Translations under genes and position numbers: made by a program
The notes under the pieces: model-generated
Told to the model about the DNA's origin: nothing
Databases searched by the model: none
The model's input: the letters and a program-made list of their open reading frames with translations, nothing else
Shown: piece by piece, positions 47,763 to 57,218 of the stretch
Layout: every line of letters begins with the position of its first letter
How positions within the stretch are numbered: the first letter of the stretch is position 1
Source: an uncultured Clostridia bacterium
Lineage (GTDB): Bacteria; Bacillota; Clostridia; TANB77; CAG-508
Assembly (NCBI GenBank): GCA_934162365.1
Contig: CAKPIK010000001.1
Coordinates: 62,001 to 126,000 of the forward strand
Direction: 5' to 3'
DNA length: 64,000 nucleotides

Positions 47763-48395
47763 ATGTTAGAAAATTTAAATTTAAAACAAAAAATTATTTT
47801 TTTCATTATATTATCAATTATGATAATATTTATAATTTATTATATTTATAGTACTTTAACAAGCACAGATACCAATTTTCTTTTAACTTCAGATGATGCT
47901 AATACTATCTATGAAGATAACTTATTAAATTCACCATCTACATCTGACATTATCGTTTATGTATGTGGCTGTGTTAAAGAAACTAAAAACGTAACTTTAA
48001 AAAAAGGCAGCAGAATTTCTGATGCAATTGATGCAGCAGGAGGACTTACTGAAAATGCTGATTTAACAAATATTAACTTAGCATATATTCTAGAAGATGG
48101 CGAAAAAATTTATATTCCAAAAAAGGGTGAAACGATTACAGATTCAAACAATACAAATTCTAACTCTATTTCTTCTTCAACCTCTATTTCTACAAAAAGC
48201 TCAAAAATTAATATAAATAAAGCTACTCAAACAGAATTAGAATTAATATCAGGAATAGGCCCTTCTACCGCATTAAAAATTATTAATTATCGAAAAGAAA
48301 ATGGAAATTTTAAAAAAATTGAAGACATTAAAAATGTACCTGGTATTGGTGATGCAAAGTTTAATCAAATTAAAGATTATATAACTGTTAAATAA
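47763..48395 (+). CDS. comEA: ComEA-type DNA-binding competence protein
   Basis: 210 residues. A membrane anchor (about 12-30) is followed by an SLBB domain (IIVYVCGCVKETKNVTL, about 60-125), a Ser/Asn linker, and a helix-hairpin-helix pair INKATQTELELISGIGPSTA and VPGIGDAKF (about 150-208). ComEA binds double-stranded DNA outside the membrane for uptake. The ATG 47763 is set by AAGGAG nine bases ahead. It is divergent from the D,D-carboxypeptidase. Confidence 0.88.
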   Translation: MLENLNLKQKIIFFIILSIMIIFIIYYIYSTLTSTDTNFLLTSDDANTIYEDNLLNSPSTSDIIVYVCGCVKETKNVTLKKGSRISDAIDAAGGLTENADLTNINLAYILEDGEKIYIPKKGETITDSNNTNSNSISSSTSISTKSSKININKATQTELELISGIGPSTALKIINYRKENGNFKKIEDIKNVPGIGDAKFNQIKDYITVK

Positions 48396-48506
48396 TGTTT
48401 ATTTATGCATATTTTCCATACTTTTACATTTGACTTTTTCTTGTTTTAGTTGTAAAATTACTCTTATATAAATGGGGAAATTTGTTACTTTTTAGGAGGA
48501 CTTTAA

Positions 48507-51500
48507 ATGAATAAAAAATTACTACATGTAGGTTTAGACGTTGGATCTACAACAGTAAAAATAGTTATAATGAATGACAATTTAGAAACAATATACACAA
48601 ATTATAGAAGACATTTTTCTGATACCAAAAATACTGTATGTGATGTTTTAGAAGAACTTGCAAATAATTATGCTGATTTTCAATTTACTATTGCTTTAAC
48701 AGGTTCAGGTGCTATGTCAGCCGCAACATTTTTAGATTTACCATTTATTCAAGAAGTGGTTTCTTGTAAACGTGCTGTTGAAAAATATATCCCACAAACA
48801 GATGTTGTAATCGAGCTTGGTGGAGAAGATGCCAAAATAATATATTTTGATAAATCAATTGAACAACGTATGAATGGGACCTGTGCAGGTGGTACAGGTG
48901 CATTTTTAGATCAAATGGCTTCATTATTAGATACAGATACAGCTGGGTTAAATGAACTTGCCAAGGGGCATAATACAATATATCCAATAGCTTCAAGATG
49001 TGGTGTTTTTGCAAAAACAGACATTCAACCACTAATAAATGAAGGTGCAGCCAAAGAAGATATAGCTGCTTCTATTTTTCAAGCAGTTGTTAACCAAACA
49101 ATTAGTGGTTTGGCTTGTGGTAGACCTATTAGAGGAAAAATAGCTTTTTTAGGTGGTCCATTAAATTATTTATCAGAATTAAGAAATAGATTTATAGAAA
49201 CTCTAAATCTAAAAGATGATGAAATAATAATTCCAACAGAAGCACATTTATTAGTAGCAAAAGGTGCTGTTTTAGATTCTATAAATACAAACCCTATTTC
49301 TGTTGAAAAATTAAAAAGTAAAATTCAAGTTCTTAGAATTTCAAAAGATACAACAACAGTTCCTTTAAAACCTTTATTTACCACAGATGAAGAATACAAG
49401 CAATTTAAAGAAAGACATGACAAAGATAAAGTTCAAAGAAAAGAATTAAAAACGTATGAAGGAGACTGTTTCTTAGGAATAGATGCAGGTTCTACAACAA
49501 CAAAATTAGTTTTAATAGATAGAGATGGAAACCTTTTATATTCTTTATATGGAAATAATGAGGGAAATCCTTTAAATAGTGTAATATCAATGCTTAAACA
49601 GTTGTACTTAGTTTTACCAGAAAAAGCTATTATACGTTATAGTGGTGTAACAGGATATGGAGAAAAATTAATACAAACCGCCTTAAATGTTGACTTAAAT
49701 GAAATTGAAACAATTGCACACTATACTGCAGCCAAAAAATTTATGCCTAATGTAACAAGTATTGTTGATATTGGCGGTCAAGATATGAAATATATAAAAA
49801 TGAAAGGCGACGTTATAGATAATATTATGCTAAACGAAGCTTGTTCATCTGGTTGTGGTTCATTTATTGAAACATTTGCTAAAAGTCTAAACCTAACAAT
49901 TTCAGAGTTTGTTGAAGAAGCTTTAAAATCAAGAAGACCTGTTGATTTAGGTTCAAGATGTACTGTTTTTATGAATTCAAAAATCAAACAAGCTCAAAAA
50001 GAAGGATATGAAGTTGGAGACATTTCAGCTGGACTTTCTTATTCTGTTATTAAAAATGCAATTCAAAAGGTTATGAAAGTTAGAGATGTATCTACTCTTG
50101 GAGATCATATTGTGGTTCAAGGTGGTACATTTTATAATGATGCTGTTTTAAGAAGTTTTGAATTAATTGTTGGAAAAAATGTTATACGTCCTGATATTTC
50201 TGGACTTATGGGTGCGTATGGTGTTGCCTTACTTGCCGAAGAACAATATGAAGCAAACTTAGACATGGAATATCATTCTACAATTTTAAAAACAGAAGAA
50301 TTAGATAACTTAGATATAAAAGTCACTCATACAAGATGTAATGGATGTGAAAATCATTGCTTACTTACTATAAATAAATTTAGTAATGGTAAAAAACACA
50401 TATCAGGAAATAGATGTGAAAAAGGTGCTGGTATTATATCAGACAATCAAAACTTACCTAATTTAGTTAAATATAAATATGAAAGATTATTTAATTATAA
50501 ACCATTAGAAGAAAAAGATGCACCAAGAGGAATAATTGGGATTCCTAGAGTTTTAAATATGTATGAAGATTATCCTTTTTGGTTTACTTTTCTTACAAAA
50601 TTAGGTTTTAGGGTTATTCTTTCAGAGAAAAGTACACGTAGTACATACGAAAAAGGAATGGAATCAATGCCATCTGAATCCGTTTGCTACCCAGCAAAAC
50701 TTTCTCATGGACACATTGTAGGCTTAATAAATAGTGGAGTCAAAACAATTTTTTATCCTTGTGTTCCATATTCTAGAAAAGAATTTGAAAAAGCAGATAA
50801 TAAATATAACTGCCCTATTGTTATATCTTATTCTGAAGTCTTAAAAAATAATGTTGAAGAATTAAAAGAAAAAAATATTAAATTTTTAAATCCATTTTTA
50901 CCTTTTGAAGCTAAAGCATTAACCAAAAGAATAATGGAATTACCAGAATTTAAAGAATATAATTTCACTAAAAAAGAACTTCTTCTTGCTGCACAAGCTG
51001 CTGAAGAAGAATATCAAAAATGCAAAAGTGATATTAGAAAAAAAGGCGAAGAAACTGTAAAATACATAGATGATCATAATTTACGTGGAATTATATTAGC
51101 AGGTAGACCTTATCATGTAGACCCAGAAGTAAATCATGGTATAGATACATTAATAACAAGCTTAGGCTTATGTGTATTAACAGAAGATAGTATTTCACAC
51201 CTTGCAAAGCTTAATAAACAATTAAGAGTAGTAAATCAATGGGTATTTCACTCAAGATTATATGCAGCTGCCGAATTTGCTGGAACACATGACAATTTAG
51301 AATTAGTTCAATTAAACTCTTTTGGTTGTGGAGTTGATGCAGTAACAACAGATCAAGTTGAAGAAATACTTTCAAGTTATGAAAAGATGTATACTCTAAT
51401 CAAAATAGATGAGATAAATAACCTAGGTGCTGTTAGAATTAGAATTAGATCTCTTTTGGCAAGTATGAATAAAAGACTAAATAACAAGAATGAAAAAACA

Positions 51501-52829
51501 GAAACCTTAGGTAACTATGAAACAAATAAATTACCATTTACAAAAGAAATGAAAAAAGACTATACAATTTTAGTACCACAGATGCTACCAATACATTTTG
51601 AATTTATAACTAGAGCTGTAGCTGCAGATGGTTACAAAATAGAATTTCTAAAAGAATGTACACCAAATACTGTTGAAACAGGTTTAAAATATGTAAATAA
51701 TGATGCTTGTTATCCTTCAATACTAACAACAGGACAATTTATAGAAGCATTACAATCTGGAAAATATGACATAAATAAAACAGCAATAATGATGTCGCAA
51801 ACAGGTGGTGGTTGCCGTGCAACAAACTATATTGGATTTATTAGAAAAGCATTAAAAGATGCAGGATTCTCAAATGTTCCTGTAATATCATTTAATCTTG
51901 TAGGAATGGAAAAAAATCCTGGATTCAAATTAACAATAGGAATGTTAGATAGATGCTTAAAAGCTGTTATATTAGGCGATTTACTACAAAAAATGCTAAC
52001 TAAAAATAGAGCTTATGAAATTAATAAAGGTGAAACTGAGGAACTATATAATAAATGGATGGAACAAGGTAAGAAACTAGTTGTACATTCATCAAACAAA
52101 GAATTTAAAAAAGCAATTTATGAAATTGTAAATGATTTTGAAAAAATAGAACTAAATACAGAAATTAAAAAACCAAAGGTTGGAATTGTAGGAGAAGTTT
52201 TAATTAAATATCATCCTTTTGGAAATAATTATGTGGCTGATTTATTAGAAAAAGAAGGTGCAGAAGTTATACTTCCAGATTTTATGGGATTTGTTAAATT
52301 TATGATGACACATAAAATTACATTTAATAGTCTCTTAAAGATTGACAAGAAAAAAGCCGATATTTCTAAAATTGCAATAAAATTAATTGATATTCTTGAA
52401 AAAGACATGAAAATAGCTTTAGCAAATTCTAAAAAAGGCTATATGCCTCCTTGTGATATATGGCATTTAGAGGATAAAGTACAAGAAGTTCTTTCAATTG
52501 GTAACCAAACAGGTGAAGGTTGGTTCTTAACAGCTGAAATGATTGAATATATTGAAAATGATATTCCAAATATTATATGTGTGCAACCTTTTGCTTGTTT
52601 ACCTAATCACGTTGTTGGAAAAGGTGTAATAAAAACAATTAGAAATATTTATCCAAATGCAAATATTTCTCCTGTTGATTACGATCCAGGTGCAAGTGAA
52701 ACCAACCAAGCAAATAGAATCAAATTAATGATGACTGTTGCAAAAGATAATTTAATTAATGAAAATAAATTAAATCTTAAAAATAAAGAAAAAAATAATT
52801 CTTCAGAAAAAGAATTAATTAATAAATAA
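48507..52829 (+). CDS. Giant acyl-CoA dehydratase activase-related fusion protein
   Basis: 1,440 residues. Two BadF/BcrA-type ATPase units occur in tandem (about 5-260 with GLDVGSTTVKIVI and CAGGTGAFLDQMA; about 325-575 with GIDAGSTTTKLVLI and ACSSGCGSFIETFA). Each has the Cys that shares an iron-sulfur cluster across the dimer. A Cys cluster RCNGCENHCLLTINK (about 610), a DUF2229 domain (about 660-900) and a HgdB-like portion (about 1000-1390) follow. This is the family annotated as acyl-CoA dehydratase activase-related. Its substrate is unknown. AGGAGG precedes the ATG. No separate HgdA, CoA-transferase or other pathway gene lies next to it. Confidence 0.82.
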   Translation: MNKKLLHVGLDVGSTTVKIVIMNDNLETIYTNYRRHFSDTKNTVCDVLEELANNYADFQFTIALTGSGAMSAATFLDLPFIQEVVSCKRAVEKYIPQTDVVIELGGEDAKIIYFDKSIEQRMNGTCAGGTGAFLDQMASLLDTDTAGLNELAKGHNTIYPIASRCGVFAKTDIQPLINEGAAKEDIAASIFQAVVNQTISGLACGRPIRGKIAFLGGPLNYLSELRNRFIETLNLKDDEIIIPTEAHLLVAKGAVLDSINTNPISVEKLKSKIQVLRISKDTTTVPLKPLFTTDEEYKQFKERHDKDKVQRKELKTYEGDCFLGIDAGSTTTKLVLIDRDGNLLYSLYGNNEGNPLNSVISMLKQLYLVLPEKAIIRYSGVTGYGEKLIQTALNVDLNEIETIAHYTAAKKFMPNVTSIVDIGGQDMKYIKMKGDVIDNIMLNEACSSGCGSFIETFAKSLNLTISEFVEEALKSRRPVDLGSRCTVFMNSKIKQAQKEGYEVGDISAGLSYSVIKNAIQKVMKVRDVSTLGDHIVVQGGTFYNDAVLRSFELIVGKNVIRPDISGLMGAYGVALLAEEQYEANLDMEYHSTILKTEELDNLDIKVTHTRCNGCENHCLLTINKFSNGKKHISGNRCEKGAGIISDNQNLPNLVKYKYERLFNYKPLEEKDAPRGIIGIPRVLNMYEDYPFWFTFLTKLGFRVILSEKSTRSTYEKGMESMPSESVCYPAKLSHGHIVGLINSGVKTIFYPCVPYSRKEFEKADNKYNCPIVISYSEVLKNNVEELKEKNIKFLNPFLPFEAKALTKRIMELPEFKEYNFTKKELLLAAQAAEEEYQKCKSDIRKKGEETVKYIDDHNLRGIILAGRPYHVDPEVNHGIDTLITSLGLCVLTEDSISHLAKLNKQLRVVNQWVFHSRLYAAAEFAGTHDNLELVQLNSFGCGVDAVTTDQVEEILSSYEKMYTLIKIDEINNLGAVRIRIRSLLASMNKRLNNKNEKTETLGNYETNKLPFTKEMKKDYTILVPQMLPIHFEFITRAVAADGYKIEFLKECTPNTVETGLKYVNNDACYPSILTTGQFIEALQSGKYDINKTAIMMSQTGGGCRATNYIGFIRKALKDAGFSNVPVISFNLVGMEKNPGFKLTIGMLDRCLKAVILGDLLQKMLTKNRAYEINKGETEELYNKWMEQGKKLVVHSSNKEFKKAIYEIVNDFEKIELNTEIKKPKVGIVGEVLIKYHPFGNNYVADLLEKEGAEVILPDFMGFVKFMMTHKITFNSLLKIDKKKADISKIAIKLIDILEKDMKIALANSKKGYMPPCDIWHLEDKVQEVLSIGNQTGEGWFLTAEMIEYIENDIPNIICVQPFACLPNHVVGKGVIKTIRNIYPNANISPVDYDPGASETNQANRIKLMMTVAKDNLINENKLNLKNKEKNNSSEKELINK

Positions 52830-52855
52830 TTTAAAAATAAAAATTAATATTAAAT

Positions 52856-52891
52856 AAAAAAGAAATAATAATTAAATATTATTTCTTTTTT
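52856..52891 (+). terminator. Terminator of the activase gene
   Basis: The A-rich arm ending AGAAATAATA (52861-52870) pairs with TATTATTTCT (52877-52886) across six bases, and six T residues follow. Confidence 0.8.
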
Positions 52892-52940
52892 ATTTAAATT
52901 ATTTAAAAAATATATTAATAATTAAAAATAATTAATAAAA

Positions 52941-52984
52941 AATCATCAAATATTAATTTTATTGATTAAACCTATTTGATGATT
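52941..52984 (-). terminator. 12-bp hairpin, minus-strand terminator-like
   Basis: AATCATCAAATA (52941-52952) pairs perfectly with TATTTGATGATT (52973-52984). On the minus strand it is followed by TTTTTTATT. It faces the gene-free region, so it may end an RNA made from there. Confidence 0.55.
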
Positions 52985-53182
52985 GTGTCGTTAACATAAC
53001 TTTTAAGTTGCCTATCTTATTATTTCTTTTCTTACTTTTTTGTTCTATACAATTTTCTTTTTTCAAGTTAAAAAAATATCCTTCTCTCCCCTTCTTCTTT
53101 TTTATTTTATAGTAGTAAAATTATTGTTTTTTGTTTTTATTAAAATTGTACTTATTATAATTTTATATGAATTCTACTCCCA

Positions 53183-53195
53183 AAAGTTATCCACA
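53183..53195 (+). promoter_or_regulatory. DnaA box 1
   Basis: TTATCCACA at 53187-53195 within AAAGTTATCCACA. A 7-bp inverted repeat ATCGTGA/TCACGAT lies at 53229-53250 just after it. Confidence 0.65.
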
Positions 53196-54007
53196 TTGTG
53201 ATTAAAAGTTATTAGGAAATAAAGGGTTATCGTGATTTTATACTCACGATATACTAATTTAAAAGTAAAAATATCCCACAACATTTTTATATGCTTTTTG
53301 TCAAACAATTTTTTATCTTAAATCTCATCTATCTGTTATAATTAGTTAAAATCAAATTCACACGCAAACATTACAAGTTATTTCTTTTATAAATACACTC
53401 AATGATGTATTTGAAGTAGTAAACATAATTTTAAGCTTTTTAACATCAATATTTTTCATTTTTATTGTTATTCTTTTATTAATTTATATATTGTATATTA
53501 TTATTTTTTTATTATAATTAATTATATATTTATATCAAATTTATATTAAATCCATAAATAATTTATATTAATATTTATTTTTTACAATATATTTTTTTAT
53601 TTTAAAAAATATATATTATAAAAAAATATAACTAAAATATTATTTTAATTTTTAAATTGAAAATAATTTTATTATATCAAATAAAAAATATATTATATAA
53701 ATTTAATTACTAAAAAATAAAAATTATAATATAATATTATAATTTTTATTAACTAACTCTAAATTTTTAAGAGCATTATCTTATAATGTTTTTAGTGGTT
53801 TTATGTCTACTTTTGTTTAGAGCCTTTCTTAAGTTTTCTTTATACTTTTCTTTATAAGTAAATTATACTTTTTAATATGAAAAAAACAGCCACACATTAT
53901 TGTCTTTTTTGCAACTGCACTTTTCTTTCAATTTTAAATTTTATTTTAATTAAATTTAGAAGCATTACCAATATAATCTTTCAAAATATTGTTTAATTTC
54001 TTACTAA

Positions 54008-54046
54008 AAAGTTATCCACATATAGATTATTATAATACGGATTTTA
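54008..54046 (+). promoter_or_regulatory. DnaA box 2 with TAATACGG element
   Basis: TTATCCACA at 54012-54020 within the 13-mer, followed by TAATACGGATTTTA at 54033-54046. A 13-bp inverted repeat TAAGATCTATAAA (54061-54073) and TTTATAGATCTTA (54186-54198) lies just downstream and could fold a 138-base structure. Confidence 0.65.
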
Positions 54047-54915
54047 AGCAATTTGTTAATTAAGATCTATAAAAAATATAAGCTTTCTTTTTGTAGTAGC
54101 TTTTTAATTATAACATTATTGAACATATATTTCTCTTTATACTAGCATTTAATTTTTAGCATTTTTTATTATTCAAAACATTATATTTATAGATCTTATA
54201 TAAGTCACATTTACAATTTCTTTCCTTTTATAATATTTAGATTAATTTTAACTCTTATTAGCCTCATGAAATCAAGTAAACATAATTTGTGTAATTTAAG
54301 AAACAAAAATCAAGTTAGTTTTTCATTTTTATTCTTTTAATAATTATCCTATTTTTTATTTTTTTATTAATTATTTTTATTAAAATATTCTATTTATAAA
54401 AAAGATTATAAATTAATTATATATTTTTTATAAAAAATATAATTAATTTATAATTTTTTAGTAAATAATTATTGTTTTTATTTAATTTTTAATGTATTTT
54501 TCCTCTTACTCCTGCAACGGTTTTATTTTTTATAAATTAATTAAAATTATATTTATATTATTTATTTAAATATTTAAATTAAATAACTATTATTTAATTT
54601 TATAATAATATATATTTTTAATATTTAGATTATAAATATTGAAAATATATATTTGTTAAAAAAATTTTATATTATAGTTTTACCATTATATAACACTCTC
54701 CAATAACATATATATTCTTTAAAGATTAATCTCTCTTTAAAAAAATTTGGTATCACATTTTATTCTATACATTGTTTTATCCCCGAGCATACATCTCTAA
54801 CTATTTTTACCTCAAAAATAATTCAATTTAGATTTATTTTTGTTGTACTTTTATAATTCACTTCTTACTTATTCTTTAACAATTTTTCTTCATTTTTTAT
54901 AGTGATTAGCTTACG

Positions 54916-54928
54916 AAAGTTATCCACA
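54916..54928 (+). promoter_or_regulatory. DnaA box 3
   Basis: TTATCCACA at 54920-54928 within the shared 13-mer AAAGTTATCCACA. No TAATACGG element follows. Confidence 0.65.
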
Positions 54929-55741
54929 ACAATCTATAAATTCCTTGGGCTTCATGCATTTTTTAATCATCTATTATTAAAATCTAAAGAAAGTTTCTGC
55001 TTCTTTTAATTTAGAATTGTTGGCTTTCTAAATATAGTCATTATAGCAATTGTTTAATTTCTATTTTTCATTAATATAATATAAACTTTATATTTTATAT
55101 CAATCAAAAAACATATTATTAGTTATACAATTAAATATCATATTTCTAAATAATGGATCTTAGTTCATAAAAACTTATATTATATATCTAAACCCAAATC
55201 AGAAAACTTTTTCATTTTAAATTTTTTTATTATTTAAATTAAATTGTTTTTTATTATTTACTAAATAAAAAATAATTATTAAATTTTCTAAATCATTATT
55301 AAAAATATAAATAATTATTTTTTTTAAAAATTATTTTATAAATTAATATAAATAAAAAATAAATTAAATATAAATATTTAATTTATTTTTCTTAATTAAA
55401 TTTTAAATATAAAAAAATATTTTTTTATTTAAATTTAATAAATATTTTTTTAATTATTTTTAATGTTTTTTTCAATATACTTATTAAGACATTATAACAA
55501 ATTTAGTGTTATAAATTTAAAGCGTAACATGGTTTTATGTCTACTGTCAAAAATGAATAATTTTAAACTTACAATTTAGATAATGTTTTAGTAACAAAAA
55601 ATTTTTTTATTTGCTATAATATGGTTTAATATTTTTTGTTATTTAGCCAATTGACGTTTGGCATCTGAAAAGTATCTTTTTAAATTAACCAGTATATAGT
55701 ATTCTCTTTATTTATAAAACAATTATATGAATTTTTAAGAA

Positions 55742-55780
55742 AAAGTTATCCACACATAAATTATTTTAATACGGATTTTA
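55742..55780 (+). promoter_or_regulatory. DnaA box 4 with TAATACGG element
   Basis: TTATCCACA at 55746-55754 within the 13-mer, followed by TAATACGGATTTTA at 55767-55780, with the same offset as box 2. Confidence 0.65.
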
Positions 55781-56319
55781 GGTATTTCTTTTTCTCTTCT
55801 TTCTAACTTTGTTATTTCAAAACCAAATTAAATATCTTTGCTTATATCTATTGTTTTTAGTTTTTCTATTCTTTATTTTAAATTTTTTTATTTTTCCCAT
55901 ACAACTTTTTTGTTTTGAATTCTTATAGTTCATCTCTTCTATTACATTTTTTTGTTTAGTTTAGTATTATAAAACATTTTTTAGTCTTATAAAAGCCAGT
56001 ATACATAATTCCGTTTTTGTGGTTTTGTATTACTTGGAATAATCTAAAAAATTTTTTGTTATCTCTTTATTATTATTGCTATAATTATTTAATATTTATT
56101 TAAATTTATTCGTTATTTTTTAATATTAATTATTTTTTTATTTTGTTTTTTACTATTTAATTGTTTTTTATATTTAATTTTTTTATTTATTTTTTATAAT
56201 TAATATTTAAATTAATTTATTTATTATTTTATTTTTAATTTTTTTAATTAATTCTCTTATTATTTTTGTTTTTTTATGATATAATTAGTAAGTATTTTAT
56301 TGAAAGGAGTATATAAATA

Positions 56320-57192
56320 ATGCAAAACATTGATATTATTGGTGCCTGTTCAGATTTAGGTGTTCATGTTGACGGTGCGAAACTAGGTCCAGAAATATTA
56401 GAAAAAAATTTAAATCAAAAAAATATTAATAAAATAATTAATATAAAAGCAAATAATATTAAAAAAGAATTAGATAAAAATAATTTAAAAAAGAATTTAA
56501 ATGAAATTAATATATTTAACCAAAAATTATATACAGAAGTATTAAATTCTTTAAATAATAATAATTTTCCACTTACATTAGGTGGTGACCACAGTATTGC
56601 AATAGCATCTGCATTAGCCTCAATAAAGAAATATAATAATCTTGGTATTATTTGGTTCGATGCACATGGAGATTTCCATACATTTGAATCTACCATATCT
56701 GGAAATATTCACGGATTACCATTCGCTGCAATTTGTAATTATGAAAAAAAAGATTTGGCTGATTTTCACAATGGCAACTTTTATAATCCCAAAAATGCTG
56801 TTTTAGTTGGTGGAAGAGATATAGATAAGCCCGGAGAAATAAATAATTTAAAAAATGCTGGTGTTACTATATTCACTACTGAAGATATTAGAAATTTAGG
56901 AATAGACTATGTATATAACAAAGCATTTGAAATTGCGTCAAATGGAACAAATGGGGTTCATGTAAGTTATGATTTAGATGTTATAGATCCGAATATTGCA
57001 CCAGGTGTATCTATACCTGCTGTTGACGGTATTAATTTAGAAGAAGCTTATTCTTTTGCTGATTATATGATAAAAAATAAAGAAAAAATTAAATCAATAG
57101 ACCTAGTAGAATTAAATCCATTAAGAGATATAGAAAACAAAACAGAAAAAATTGCAAAAAAAATATTAAATGATTTAATAAAAAACCTTTAG
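56320..57192 (+). CDS. rocF: Arginase-family ureohydrolase
   Basis: 290 residues. Manganese-binding motifs are GGDHSIA (about 90), WFDAHGDFHT (about 113) and SYDLDVIDPNIAPG (about 220). The N terminus DIIGACSDLGVHVDGAKLGPE is arginase-like, not agmatinase-like. It would hydrolyse arginine to ornithine and urea. The product's use is unclear because no ornithine pathway gene is near. AAAGGAG stands before the ATG. The gene is flanked by the gene-free region and a convergent murE. Confidence 0.85.
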   Translation: MQNIDIIGACSDLGVHVDGAKLGPEILEKNLNQKNINKIINIKANNIKKELDKNNLKKNLNEINIFNQKLYTEVLNSLNNNNFPLTLGGDHSIAIASALASIKKYNNLGIIWFDAHGDFHTFESTISGNIHGLPFAAICNYEKKDLADFHNGNFYNPKNAVLVGGRDIDKPGEINNLKNAGVTIFTTEDIRNLGIDYVYNKAFEIASNGTNGVHVSYDLDVIDPNIAPGVSIPAVDGINLEEAYSFADYMIKNKEKIKSIDLVELNPLRDIENKTEKIAKKILNDLIKNL

Positions 57193-57215
57193 AAAAATCT
57201 AAAGGTTTTTATTTT
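57181..57215 (+). terminator. Terminator of the arginase gene
   Basis: AAAAACCTTTAG (57181-57192) pairs with CTAAAGGTTTTT (57199-57210). The stop codon ends the 5' arm. Confidence 0.85.
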
Positions 57216-57218
57216 TAT

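Larger units (their letters stand above)
52830..56319. other. 3.5-kb gene-free AT-rich region with four DnaA-box modules
   Basis: No coding frame of note and no rRNA or tRNA is visible. Mixed-sequence blocks of about 500 bases alternate with nearly pure A/T blocks of 200-400 bases (roughly 53470-53760, 54330-54660, 55070-55480, 56090-56280). Each mixed block holds one perfect DnaA box on the plus strand inside a shared 13-mer AAAGTTATCCACA. Spacings are 825, 908 and 826 bases. Modules 2 and 4 also share GGTTTTATGTCTACT exactly 215 bases before the box and TAATACGGATTTTA exactly 21 bases after its start. Confidence 0.7.

Noticed and set aside
52830..56319. Firm call of this region as oriC
   Set aside because: DnaA boxes and A/T blocks are suggestive, but dnaA, dnaN, rpmH and gidA are missing and gene directions do not diverge from here. 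GC skew cannot be computed by hand.
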